Part shown: positions 45,082 through 55,478 of the stretch, piece after piece
Layout of the letters: each line of letters opens with the position of its first letter
Position numbering within the stretch: position 1 is the first letter of the stretch
NCBI GenBank assembly: GCA_023213315.1
Contig: JAKCPI010002584.1
Coordinates: 18,149-82,148, forward strand
Direction of reading: 5' to 3'
Origin: Euborellia annulipes
Taxonomy: Eukaryota > Arthropoda > Insecta > Dermaptera > Anisolabididae
DNA: 64,000 nucleotides
Position numbers and translations under genes: made by a program
Notes under the pieces: model-generated
Database searches by the model: none
Told to the model about the DNA's origin: nothing
What the model saw: only the letters and a program-made list of their open reading frames with translations

Positions 45082-45980
45082 TTTCCAAAGGAGTGAGGAA
45101 GTCGAAAAATTGCTAAGAGCCTTTATCAAGAAAATCTTTATGTTACCACTCAATGTGCCTAACTACATGATTACTCTGGAGACGGGAATGACCTCAATGT
45201 ATTGTTACACGAACAGTCTGCATCTTGACTATATTTTGAGGGTATTGAGGTTGCCGGAGGGAAGGTTGCCTAGACTCTTGGCACTGAGGGCTATCGAGAA
45301 GAACATATTCTGGTTCCAGGGTTTAAAAAAGCTCGTGAATGAGCTGAATGTTAGAGTTGCCGAAGGAGGAGTATGGTCGGAGAGCTGGGTGGGGGAGTTC
45401 GAGGCCCTCAAGGACGCACTGAAGACCTGCGAGAGAGAAAGAGCGGTTCGGGCGGCTTTGAGAGGGGAACATCAAACTTTTGGACCTGTCCCCGCAGAGA
45501 GAATCCTATTTGGGAACTTCGCTGTCTCACAAGGATAAATGCTGGTTAATGAAAATAAGAGGAGAGGCCCTGCACTTTGGAAGTCTGGAGAAGACGCGCG
45601 ATGCAGTTTGTGCAACTTGAATGAGAGAGAAGACACATACCATTTTGTTGCCATTTGTCCGATACTAAGTTACATAAGAATAAAATGGCTGGGTCGTGCG
45701 GAGCTGGATAGAGACGAACTCATTAGTATCCTGGACGGGGCAAATTGGATGGGCGTTGCGAGGTATGCGGCAGAGGCGTGGACATACCGCTGGACCTTAG
45801 TCCAGGAATTCAACTTTTGAGAATGCCCTATCTCTCGAAGAAAATTGCAGACGGTCTTTGATTGAGAGACCATGCAAATAAACTCAAATTACAGATATTT
45901 ATTCATGTGTTTGTTGTACTTTTACTTTATTGTTATAATGTTCCTATTTGAATAAAAATTTATTTATTATTATTATTATT
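45082..45980 (+). mobile_element. 5'-truncated LINE with 13-bp target duplication
   Basis: Flanked by TATATTATTGAAA at 45069-45081 and 45981-45993. It ends in a (TTA)n tail (about 45960-45980). The frame from 45110 has one stop (TAA 45536-45538) and continues to 45820: it encodes the C-terminal region after the reverse transcriptase, with the zinc motif CSLCNLNEREDTYHFVAICP (C-x2-C-x9-H-x4-C). About 900 bp, dead. It is not the same family as the other two LINEs. Confidence 0.85.
45110..45820 (+). pseudogene. C-terminal part of LINE ORF2 with one nonsense codon
   Basis: Two consecutive open stretches in one frame (45110-45538 and 45539-45820), separated by a single TAA. The first contains LRLPEGRLPRLLALRAIEKN; the second the C2HC zinc motif and WTYRWTLVQEFNF at the end. 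Only the tail of the protein remains. Confidence 0.75.
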
Positions 45981-47173
45981 TATATTATTGAAACAGAAAA
46001 CCTTGTAAATTTAATTCTCCTATTAAAAATTTAAAGGTCGCTTGAAAACACGGAAAGCAATGCAGACAAACTGAAAAAAAATTTTGAGAGACCTTTAAAA
46101 ATTAATATTTGAAGTTGAAAATTTGAAAAACTTTATTTTTTGACTATAAAATTCGATGATAACGAGAAAAAAAAAAAATTTGGACCCCTCTGACAAAATC
46201 CTGGGACCGCCACTGTGTGGGTGTGCTCAATTTTAAGCATGAAGGAATTAAGCTAGGAGGTTGAAAGTTTATATTTAAGTTAGACACCCTCCTGGAGTGT
46301 GAAAATAAGCTTTTGAACAAAATCGACCAAAAAGTACTAGTACTTTACTGATGTACTTTTTCAGTTTTTTCGATTTTCTCGAAATTCGCTCCAACGATTT
46401 TGATTAAAATTCAAAAATCAATTATTGTTTAGATGCTCTTTAAAATGTATATTTTCATTTTGCCATTGAAATCTTCTGAAGACCACTTTACTCTTGTACT
46501 TCAATTAGTAAAGTACTAGTACTCTTTGGATTTTAATTAAAAGCTTCGTGTCACCTCCCATGGGGTGCCTAAATTGAATATAAAATTTCAACCTCCTAGC
46601 TCAATTCCTTCATGCTTTAAATTGAATCCAGACAGACAAACAGACTATGTCGCAAAAACCACTTTTTTGGATTCAAGGGACTTAAAAACGTGAAGATCCA
46701 TCAAAATCTCGACATCGAATTTTTGACATGAATCCAATACTTTCTCTCTCTAAATATCATACTTATATATAAAAGGCTAAGAGGGTGTTCGATGTGTGAA
46801 ACAACCAATCAGGCCTCAGGGATAGCGCCATGGTAACAAAATATAAATATTTGCCCATGTTTACGATTTTTTTATTTATTTACATTTTGAATTCTAAAAT
46901 ATCGGCGTAAATTTTTTGTCTGTGTACCGAGAGAGTCCCGGAAAGGATATGATTCACAAAAATCTTAAGTTCATGAATAATTAACCGCTAAAATAATCTC
47001 TACATATAAAAATGAAAAGGGAAAATGTATGTACCGGTATGTATATAAGTAGGCGAGCAAGGGGTCCAGGGGGCGCAGCCCCCTGGCTAGACGGAAAGCC
47101 CCGCCGAAGGCGAAGATGTAAGAGAAAGTAAAAAAAAAACACATTAATTATGGAAACAACCCAAATTTTATTT

Positions 47174-50100
47174 CTATTTATTGCATTTTTTTCTAGAATG
47201 AATAGATAAATGTCTGATGAGACCAGATCTTAGAATAAATTGTTTAGAACATATATCACATTTGTAATCTTTTTGGCCAGAATGAAATCGTAAATGTCTA
47301 TTGAGATTCGATTTGTGATAAAATTGTTTAGAACAAATTTCACATTTGTAATCTTTTTGGCCAGAATGAATTCGTAAATGTGCTGGGAGACTTGATTTGT
47401 GATAAAATTGTTTAGAACAAATATCACATTTGTAATCTTTTTGGCCAGAATGAATTCGTAAATGTTCTGTGAGATGCGATTTTTGAATAAATTGTTTAGA
47501 ACAAATTTCACATTTGTAATCTTTTTGGCCAGAATGATTAAGAGAATGGGTGGCAAGATGCGATTTGTGATTAAATTGTTTAGAACAAATTTCACATTTG
47601 TAATCTTTTTGGCCAGAATGAATTCGTAAATGTTCTGTGAGATGCGATTTTTGAATAAATTGTTTAGAACAAATTTCACATTTGTAATCTTTTTGGCCAG
47701 AATGAATTCGTAAATGTTCTGTGAGATGCGATTTGTGATTAAATTGTTTAGAACAAATTTCACATTTGTAATCTTTTTGGCCGGAATGAATTAGTAAATG
47801 ACGCCTTAAATCGTATTTATGCTTAAATTGTTTAGAACAAATTTGACATAAATGTTTCTCCGGTTGGATTTTTTTGTTGGCGAATGAAGAGTTCAAACTT
47901 TTCTTTTTGCAAATTGACGGAATTTTCTCATTTTTGTCTTTTTTTCTTAAATTCTTGTTTTTTTTTTAAAGTTGTTTCTTTTTCTGAAGATGAAATGTCT
48001 TAAACAAAAAAAAAAATAAAAAATAAAAGTGAATAAAAATTATCTTAATAACTGGTTTGAAAAATTGCTTTACTTTTTTTTTTTACCTTTTTGTGATGTT
48101 TTTTTTAGAAAATTAAAATGTCTTTTATCTAATATTTGTATAACGTTTGATAGACATTTTTTAGAATGCTTCCATAAAAAATATAAATTAATAAAGTTCG
48201 TTTTACAATGTATACATGGGAAGACTGGACCTAATGAAAAAAGAATCAAATTAAAAAAGAATAATAGGCCTACAAAAGATTTGTCTTCGAATTTTCTTTG
48301 AGGGTGATTATAAAGTATTTATTGAGCGAGAGAATGACGTTAGCATCCACGTACTGTATATTCATAGCAAATGTCAGAGATTTTAAATAAAGTTATTATT
48401 AAAAACATCAAAATTAAAGCAAAAAAGACATAAGTTAATTAATATTTCATATTTAAATGTACCAATTTGTGATTTTAAGGGCCGATAGTATAAAGCTAGT
48501 TCAAAGTTTGAACCTCGGTCAACAGGCGATTTGACCGAGAATTGCGTAGTATAAAACTTGACCGCCAGTCAAATCAGCTTTGACCGAGGTTCAACTTGAC
48601 CGGCCGAATTCGGCCAGTCAAATTTTTGACCGGAGTTCAAATAGCCAATTTTGACAGCTGGCCATATGTGATCACGTATTTTTAAATACATAACCTAAGA
48701 CATTATTCAAAAATATAAATACCAAACAAAGTAAAAATCAGTTTATTATAAAATTGACAATATATTTTAATTTAAAGTATAAATAATAGTTAGTAATGTT
48801 GGTAAAATTTTAAAATTATATAAATATTCACAAAATAATAATAATAAATTTTATATTAATAATAAGGGAATAAATATTAATAAATAAAAAATAATATTAT
48901 TATATATATTATTTATTTTTTAGCAAAAAGCTTTAGTCCTCAGGCCTTTTTCTATCCTTTTTTTTTTTTTTTTTCTTTTAAAAAGAAAAGTTATTCGAAT
49001 AAAATAATATATTTGTAATCGTGTCTACTATTATGTTTGATATGATTGCCTGATTGTGAGGAGTCGACAAATCGGATTTGACGGAATATATATTATAAAC
49101 TATAATTGATAGTGGCTAAACGTGTTTTTTGACAGCAATCAACTAAAAAAAATTCACTCAAATGAGAAAGATGCCAAAATAAAATAATACCATTTTTTTT
49201 GTATTATATTTGTAAATTGTTTTTTTGTTGAAATTAAAAAAAAAAAAAAATATTACAATATTTTTGCGTTCTCTGGAAATTTTTGTTGCTCCATATTTAA
49301 CTAATTTTTAATCAAGAACCCCCCTCCCTGGTCAATGGTGTTTCGATTTATTTATATTTTTATATGTGCCCCTTTACTGATGTTTAAATTTGGCCATCTT
49401 GGCAATAATTTTAAAACAGCAAGCTGATAGCAACTCAAAAATCATAAAAATGATTTCAAAATAAATATGAAGTTAGCAACAGGCGAGTTTGTCAATGGTA
49501 TGAGCTTCGGTCATGGGACCGGAGTTCATTTTTTTTTATACTACGGAACTAGATTTGACTGCGGTCAAATGTTGACTGAGGTTCCCTTGACCGGCGCACA
49601 TAGGAGTATTTGAAGTAAAAACCCGATCAAAATAGAAAAACTCAAAATTGATGCTTCTTTATCTACTATAACCGGTTTATTGGAATCAAGGACGGATCCA
49701 GAGGTGTTTCTCGGGAGGGGGGGGGATAACCTGGTGTGACTGGTCGCACAACACAATTTTTTCTTAATTTCGGAAAATTTAAAGGCGCATTCTGGCCAAT
49801 TATTTATTATTTTCCTTATATAAGAATATAAATACGCGTACAAATAAAATTTTTAAGTATTAATTTTTAAAATTTTACATTAAAAATAAAATTTTTTTTC
49901 GAAAAAAAGTATTTTTTTTTTCAAATCTCGTGGAGGGGGGTTATTACCCCCTTTACACCCTCCCCCAACCCTTCCGGTTCGGCTACCTGGTCATAACATC
50001 ACTCGGAACCCAGTCATTGTGTCAACTGCTTGTCTTGGTTCTAGGCGCTCTCATTTTCGTTAGTCAGTTTTTTGTGCAAAATGTCTTCATGTGGTGGTCA

Positions 50101-51330
50101 ACAGAAAAAAAACGACTTGAATGTGGAAATTGAAGGTATGCTCTCTATATTACAGTATATTTGATTCAGTTTAAAAGTAATTATCACTGTTTCTTATAAA
50201 TATCAAAAGTCGCTTTTTTGTACGTTTTTTTAAGAAAATTTCAGACAAATTAGTGTTTTTGTTTATGTGTCGCGGCTTGTCGCCTCAAACTTTTTATCTG
50301 GGCATAAAGTTTAGTCCTTTAGGATGTAGAAACAAGAAAAATATATCCCCCCATCTCACCCTATATTTTCTTATAGTATTTTTACGTGAACGAGGGACTC
50401 CGTTCTTCGGGAGGACATGAAGTTAGTTGAATGAGTCTTTCTTCCATCAAATTCATTTTTTCTTTTATTTTTTTTTCCTTTGAACTCTTTCAAAATATCA
50501 TAGAACTCCATTCTGGTAATTTTTTAACTCTTCCCAAAGGATCTATAACAAAAGAAAACTAAAATTATACTAAATCGATTTAATGAATTTCTGTTCCCTC
50601 GTTCACTTTAAAGTCTAATAAAAAAATATGGGGTGAGTCGGGGTGAAATGTTTTTCTTGTTTCTACATCCTAAAAGACTAAACTTTATGCCCATATAAAA
50701 AGTTTGAGGCGACAAGCCGCGACACATAAACAAAAACACTAATTTGTCTGAAATTTTCTTTAAAAAAATGTTCAAAAAAAGCGACTTTTGATATTTATAA
50801 AAAACAGTGATAATTACGTTCAAACTTAATCAAATATACTGTAATATAGAGAGCTTACCTTCAATTTCCACATTCAAGTCGTTTTTTTTTCTGTTGACCG
50901 CCGCATGAAGACATTTTGCACAAAAAACTGAGTAACGAAAATGAGAGCGCCTAGAACCAAGACAAGCAGTTAAAACAATGACTGACTTCCGACTGACATT
51001 GTGACCAGATAGCCGAACCAGAAGGGTCGGAGGGGCTGGATTCCAATAAGCCGGTTATAGTAGATGAAGAAACATCCATTTTGGGTAGCATTAGGTAAAC
51101 TTTGAGTTTTTCTATTTTGATCGGGTTTTTACGTCAAATACCCCTATGTGCGGCGGTCAAAAGTTGACTTGACCGAGTGTTATACTATCGGCCCTAAAAG
51201 ACTAACGAAATACTACTACAAAAAAATGACATGAGAGAATGAGATATAGGTTATAAAATAAAAATAAATTACCAATATGAATAGGATATTTGATATCATC
51301 GACTGAAATGTCTTGTTTGATAGATGACAT
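47174..51330 (-). CDS. C2H2 zinc-finger paralogue 4 (three exons, 8 fingers; one frameshift as read)
   Basis: Exon 1 is 51330-51273 (one codon shorter than in the other copies), exon 2 is 48230-48087 (C2HC finger), exon 3 is 47998-47174. Intron 1 contains a 2.7-kb inserted element (48479-51194). Exon 3 has eight fingers, CQICSKQF then KC(E/D)ICSKQF..., with changing helix residues (HKYDLRR, NHKSHLTE, IQKSHLTE, NHKSHLAT, YHKSSLPA, YHKSNLNR, LRSGLIR). A run of seven A in the basic linker (plus-strand T at 47939-47945) is one longer than in copies 2 and 3 and brings a TGA into frame before the fingers. It is probably a nuclear DNA-binding protein if the run is a sequencing error, otherwise a recent pseudogene. 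Confidence 0.75.
48479..51194. mobile_element. PIF/Harbinger-like composite palindrome in intron 1 of paralogue 4
   Basis: Ends GGGCCGATAGTATAA and TTATACTATCGGCCC, flanked by TAA (48476-48478 and 51195-51197); a GGGCC tip with a TAA/TTA duplication is the PIF/Harbinger pattern. Other copies of this intron lack it. Inside, 49575-50350 and 50605-51160 are inverted arms, each repeating a GTCAA-rich terminal section, CCGGTTTATTGGAAT and a small two-exon coding sequence. A truncated CAAGGGCGGATCC MITE (about 49688-49960) interrupts the left arm. No DDE transposase was seen. Confidence 0.75.
50081..50412 (+). CDS. Small two-exon ORF in the left palindrome arm
   Basis: Exon a is 50081-50135 (MSSCGGQQKKNDLNVEIE, phase 1, donor GTATGC); exon b starts at 50245 after TTTCAG (DKLVFLFMCRGLSPQTFYLG and onward) and stops near 50412. 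The mirror-image arm has the same start (ATG near 50922) and a near-identical second exon (50756 leftward). PIF/Harbinger elements usually encode a Myb/SANT-like protein beside the transposase, and this could be its start; I do not recognise the sequence. A captured host exon is also possible. Confidence 0.4.
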
Positions 51331-51379
51331 ATTTTTTAACAATTCACAATTTTTTAATATTTAATTGTAATTAAATAAT

Positions 51380-52159
51380 TCAAAATGTGGACAAAAGCAG
51401 AAATGTAGGGTATAGAATAAAAGAATAATCCATTAAAGAGTGCAGGAATAATTATCTATGAACAAATGGTAACAAAGTTTAGACACTTGTCAAAAGTTAA
51501 AAGACGATCAAAGCGCTCTCAAGTGTTGAAGAAGGAAACTATTCGACAGGTGGGAAAATCAACTTGGAATTTCATATATACATTTTCTCTACCCTGTAAA
51601 AATATGGATAGACCAAGGATATGGACCATTTCAGAATGATGTCACATTAAACTATTCATATCGTTAAAGGATCCTTTTTAGTTTTTAGTTTTTTTTTTAT
51701 CAAAATGCATAGAAGTAATTATTATTTAACTCTAAAAGGTGAGATAAGCCATTCCCAATAATTGCTTTTGCATATATTTCATTTTCTTTTCTAATTAAGC
51801 AGATATTATCTTTAAAAATAACCTCAGAATTTTTGTTTATTATCTTTATTAATATTATTTTGTAAATCAGGTATGTATAAAACATCCTTGACAAGTATTT
51901 CTTTCGAATAATTAAGATTAATTTTACAATTAATATATCCTTCCCCTATTCCTCTTCACTTCTGATCATCTGACCATTTGCAAAATAAAAAAATTTCGCT
52001 TTGAATCATACCATTTTGAAAAGAAAATTTTTTTTTTCAGGAATGAAAGTCAGAAGAAAACTGATTCTATTTCGTTTTTAAAAAATTCTTATTTTTTTGA
52101 TTTTAACATTTCATTTTTACGCTTATATTCATCTACATATACATTTTCTCAAGTTAAAA
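51380..52159. other. Unit Y non-coding stretch with empty site of the Jockey-like LINE
   Basis: Matches 40590-41181 plus 43612-43800. The site CTTCTGATCATCTGACCATT at about 51960-51980 is the uninterrupted form of the LINE target in unit X. Confidence 0.65.
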
Positions 52160-52476
52160 TTAATTATCAGGAGGAGCATCGAGAGCCGTTACCAAAGTAA
52201 TGTCTTCTTCAGCAAGTCCTCCAAGAAGAACGTGAAAATCTTTAATTTCTTCTCCAATCCCACGAAGGCGCTCAACCATTTCAAGGGATGTCCTAATGAA
52301 TTCTTGCATGTCTTGATGATTCTCAAGTTTCGTTTGAAATAGCCTTCTGAGGAGATATAGCTGATTAGATAAATTTGATCTTTCATGTATCTTCTGAAGC
52401 CTTCCTTCGGATTTTCCGGCTTCTCTTCATTGACTACAGTAAATATCCAAAGATCATTTTTAATTAAAATTTCCAT
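52160..52476 (-). pseudogene. Ty1/Copia gag relic (UBN2-type), unit Y
   Basis: Same sequence, frameshift and stop as 43801-44117 with very few substitutions, so both derive from one relic that was copied with the segmental duplication. Confidence 0.75.
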
Positions 52477-53212
52477 TTTTGATAATTATTTTCATTTAGT
52501 TTGGCAAAGTGAAATTTAAATTTTTATGTTCCATTGTTGAAGTATGGGCCCATAACCTTCTAGGATTTGTTATTAACTATTGATTCAGTTAAAGCGGGAA
52601 GAAAACAACATTTATTAAATAAAAAGGAAATTCATACAATAACAATAAATATACATAAACAATAACTCCATGGCAATCTGATATAATAATCGATTTAGTC
52701 GATGGTCATAAATGAATTAAAAAATAGACTAAAAAACTGAATCTTGACATAGTTATCAAAATGTTTGCATCTAAGAAAGCAAAAACAAAATAGATTTTTT
52801 TTTTTTTAATGTATAAATTTTTCTTCCTATTTAAAGGCATTATTCATTTTGATTTTTTGTGATGTAAGTTATAGTAATTTAGGCCTAAATAAATATACAT
52901 TTCCTTCTAATTAACTACTATTAAGGTTAGCGTATACATTAAAAAAAAAAAAAAAACTTCATGGTTTTACTTGTCAATTATTCCCTTAAATAAAGGGGCC
53001 CGAAAAAAAGGTTAACGTTACGCCACTCTATAGGGGTTCCTTTAAAAGGTGGGTTTTAAGACATTTTTTAAAGATGGCTACTAAGCGAGAGTGGGGGATC
53101 ATTTTGGAATTGTTCAAATCAAACAATACAATAGTTGCCCTGACCAGCGAAATAGGACGCTCTTAGTAGAAAAGTGTCTAAAAAACAGAATACTGAAAAT
53201 ATAAGTTTTTAA

Positions 53213-53770
53213 TCTATATATAATAATTACGGAGTGTCCGTCTGTCTGTCTGTCTGTCTGTCCGTCTGTCTGTCCGTCTGTCACGCTCTGTTTGACCAAC
53301 TTCCCATTGGAATTTTGAAACGAAATTTTGCAGTCTTATAGAGGACGTTATAGAGAGTCCCGGAAAAATACTCGGGTCCCAAAATTCCTATAACTTTTCG
53401 AGTTATTAATTCTTAAAGTTACGATTTCTCCCATAGGAAATGTATAGAGAAATATTTAAGTATTCTTTGCAGTTGTGTATTCTATGAAGGTAAACAAATC
53501 CTCAAGCAGGCACTGGACTGGAATACTTAGTTGTTAGTAATAATAATTTTCTTTTCATAATTAAGAAAAGGCGAGGGTCAGCCGCAGGCGGGCCCGAGCC
53601 AGCTGGTAGGGGTCCAGGGGGGCGTAGCCCCCTGTCTAGACGCCACGCAGTTTCTCATCAAGAAAGGCGAGGGTCCGCCGCAGGCGGGCCCGAGCCAGCT
53701 GGTGGGGTCCAGGGGGGCGTAGCCCCCCTGGCTAGACGCGAAGCCCGCCGAAGGCGGGCGGCGCGGCTAG
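53213..53770 (+). mobile_element. Helitron-like element with proven empty site
   Basis: Starts TCTATATATAATAATTACGG and ends GCGCGGCTAG; hairpin GCCCGCC GAA GGCGGGC just before the end. The unit X sequence at 44871-44890 (TTTTTAATAACTTGC) is the same locus without the element, and the insertion falls exactly between its A (44881) and T (44882) with no duplication, as expected of rolling-circle transposition. Contains a (CTGT)n run at 53230-53283 and a repeated GC-rich block (53568-53640 and 53665-53740). No Rep/helicase. Confidence 0.9.
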
Positions 53771-53919
53771 TAACTTGCTAATTTTGCAAATTAAGGTACG
53801 ATTGATTATATTTTCTCAAATATCTTACGAATTAAAAGAAAATAAGAATTTATTAAATTCTTAATATGAATATTTAAAAGTCATTCAGTATGTAATTCGC
53901 TTCTAAAGATGACACATAT

Positions 53920-54206
53920 CCCCCTCTACTGGTGCCCTTACCTTGTCGTGGTGAGGGGGCTTAACTGCCGGCCGCGCCGGAGCGGCGAAGTGATCGACGC
54001 ACGGGGCGGCGGGCGGGAACAAAAAAGGGCACCCCCAAGCCAAGGTGGAACAGCATACGCCGAGGGCTGCGTGGCTAAGGGGGAGCTTAGTCGCTAGTAT
54101 GCGAACTCTGGATACCAGGCGACCTCCAGTTTAAATTAGCCTTCTTGTGGCATGCGGGGCTCTGCTGCAAGTGACCGATATTTCCCTAGCTACTCGTGGG
54201 AACTGT
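53920..54206 (+). promoter_or_regulatory. 5' UTR of the I-like LINE with a strong terminal hairpin
   Basis: GC-rich in an AT-rich setting. Bases 53935-53942 (CCCTTACC) pair with 53950-53957 (GGTGAGGG) around a 7-base loop (TTGTCGT). LINEs of this kind carry internal promoters in the 5' UTR; no core element is proven here. A GTG at 54147 opens the ORF1 frame, but the first ATG is 54207. Confidence 0.5.
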
Positions 54207-55478
54207 ATGGAGCCTCAAAGTAAAAAAAATCAAGAGGGAGGTGCCCCTCCAAGTGCACCAAAACAGGCAGACAAACGGCCTGAAAATGAAAATGAAAATG
54301 AGCTTCTGGAGGAGAGCTTGCTAGCAAGTCCTCCTAGCTCACCTCAAATAGAGGAAATAGAAAAGGCAATGGGAATGACTTCCCTAAAGAAAAGGCGTCT
54401 ATGTGGAGCAGCGAAAAGACGCCTTAAATGGCTAATAAATAAAGGCCATAGTCCCGAAGAGGCTAGAATTCTAGCTCTAAAACCAATTGGACCGGTGCCT
54501 ATCTCAAAAAAGAGACCTAGACCGGAACAAAATACACCACCGGAACCGCAAGGAAAACGGGCGAGAACTGAAGATGTCGCGCAAGGTGGGAGCTCAAAGC
54601 CCACATATAAAGATGCGACAAACTTCATAAAAATAGGGGTAGCAAGCGTCAAGTTTCCGGAGGACATCCTGACAACGGATCAATTAAAGTCCGTACAAGA
54701 TGAAATCCTGAACATGGTACTGCACCCCGAAATTAAAATAAAACCTAAATTCGCTGGATGCAGCCTCAGGCCTGGGTGGTTGCTCGTTATATGCAAAGAT
54801 GGGCAAACCGCTGAATGGCTGAAAGAGGCTGCAAAAGGCATCAAACCATGGGAGGGCGCAGACCTAGTGGCGTTAGAGGAAGATAAAATTCCTCGAACAC
54901 AAGTCGCAACTGCCTACTTCCCAAACAGTCAAGAGGAACCAAATGAGAGAATCCTCAGGTTCATCGAGAACCAAAATATAGGGCTGCCCGCAAGGGGATG
55001 GAAAGTCCTTAGAAGAAAAGAGGTTGACACCTACATCCAGTTAACCCTAGCCATTGACTTCTGCTCAGTACAGAGGCTCAAGGATATGGGCGGAAGAGTG
55101 GAGTACAAATATGGTTCCGTCAGCATAAGGACCAAAACTCCACAAAGAGAAAGTAAAAAGGGAGAGGAGACAATGGAGACTGATGAAGTCACTGGTCCAA
55201 CCCCTCCACAAAAACCCACAACCTCTGATCCCTCAAAGGTTCCTGTATCAAGGGACCAACAACATCCCGCAACGAGTTCCAGAGAGGGATCAGGAACAAA
55301 AGGGACAAGTCAGGTAGGTGGGGCGAAACTCCCCTCTATCGACCCAAAGTCCAAAAGAAACCGAAAGGATAGAGCTCAGCTGCTCACTGGATCTGAGCCG
55401 GGGGTCGGGACGTCAAAATCCTCCCCCGGTGTGGACTCGAGCAGAGGGGCGATACCTAAAACAAAATACAAAAAATGA
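54207..55478 (+). CDS. I-like LINE ORF1 protein (nucleic-acid-binding, DUF4780-like)
   Basis: 423 residues from ATG 54207 (MEPQSKKNQEGGAPPSAPKQ). N-terminal third is Pro/Glu/Lys-rich and disordered-looking with a basic patch (KKRRLCGAAKRRLKWL). Residues about 145-325 form a folded region (FIKIGVASVKFPEDI, GCSLRPGWLLVICKDGQTAE, then WKVLRRKEVDTYIQLT) that resembles the DUF4780 domain found with insect LINEs. The C-terminal third is Ser/Thr/Pro-rich. I see no CCHC knuckles, which many I-clade ORF1 proteins have. Its stop overlaps the ORF2 start (ATGA, 55475-55478). Expected role: RNA packaging in the retrotransposition particle. Confidence 0.85.
   Translation: MEPQSKKNQEGGAPPSAPKQADKRPENENENELLEESLLASPPSSPQIEEIEKAMGMTSLKKRRLCGAAKRRLKWLINKGHSPEEARILALKPIGPVPISKKRPRPEQNTPPEPQGKRARTEDVAQGGSSKPTYKDATNFIKIGVASVKFPEDILTTDQLKSVQDEILNMVLHPEIKIKPKFAGCSLRPGWLLVICKDGQTAEWLKEAAKGIKPWEGADLVALEEDKIPRTQVATAYFPNSQEEPNERILRFIENQNIGLPARGWKVLRRKEVDTYIQLTLAIDFCSVQRLKDMGGRVEYKYGSVSIRTKTPQRESKKGEETMETDEVTGPTPPQKPTTSDPSKVPVSRDQQHPATSSREGSGTKGTSQVGGAKLPSIDPKSKRNRKDRAQLLTGSEPGVGTSKSSPGVDSSRGAIPKTKYKK

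Larger units (their letters stand above)
46190..53919. repeat. Segmental duplication, unit Y
   Basis: Direct copy of unit X containing paralogue 4. It lacks the LINE at 41182-43605 and the insertion at 40246-40491, and has gained the Harbinger-like, Helitron and I-like insertions. After the I-like LINE the unit resumes at 59191 for about 28 bases and then joins the left part of a third unit that contains paralogue 5. Confidence 0.85.

Noticed and set aside
47230..47763. 177-codon ORF rich in FVLNNLI and FILAKKI repeats
   Set aside because: It is the shadow of the zinc-finger repeats read one base out of frame; the same applies to 59729-60325, 38979-39437 and 36404-36694.
53935..53957. HDV-like self-cleaving ribozyme at the LINE 5' end
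   Set aside because: There is a strong 8-bp hairpin, but I could not lay out the nested double pseudoknot an HDV fold needs; kept only as a hairpin.
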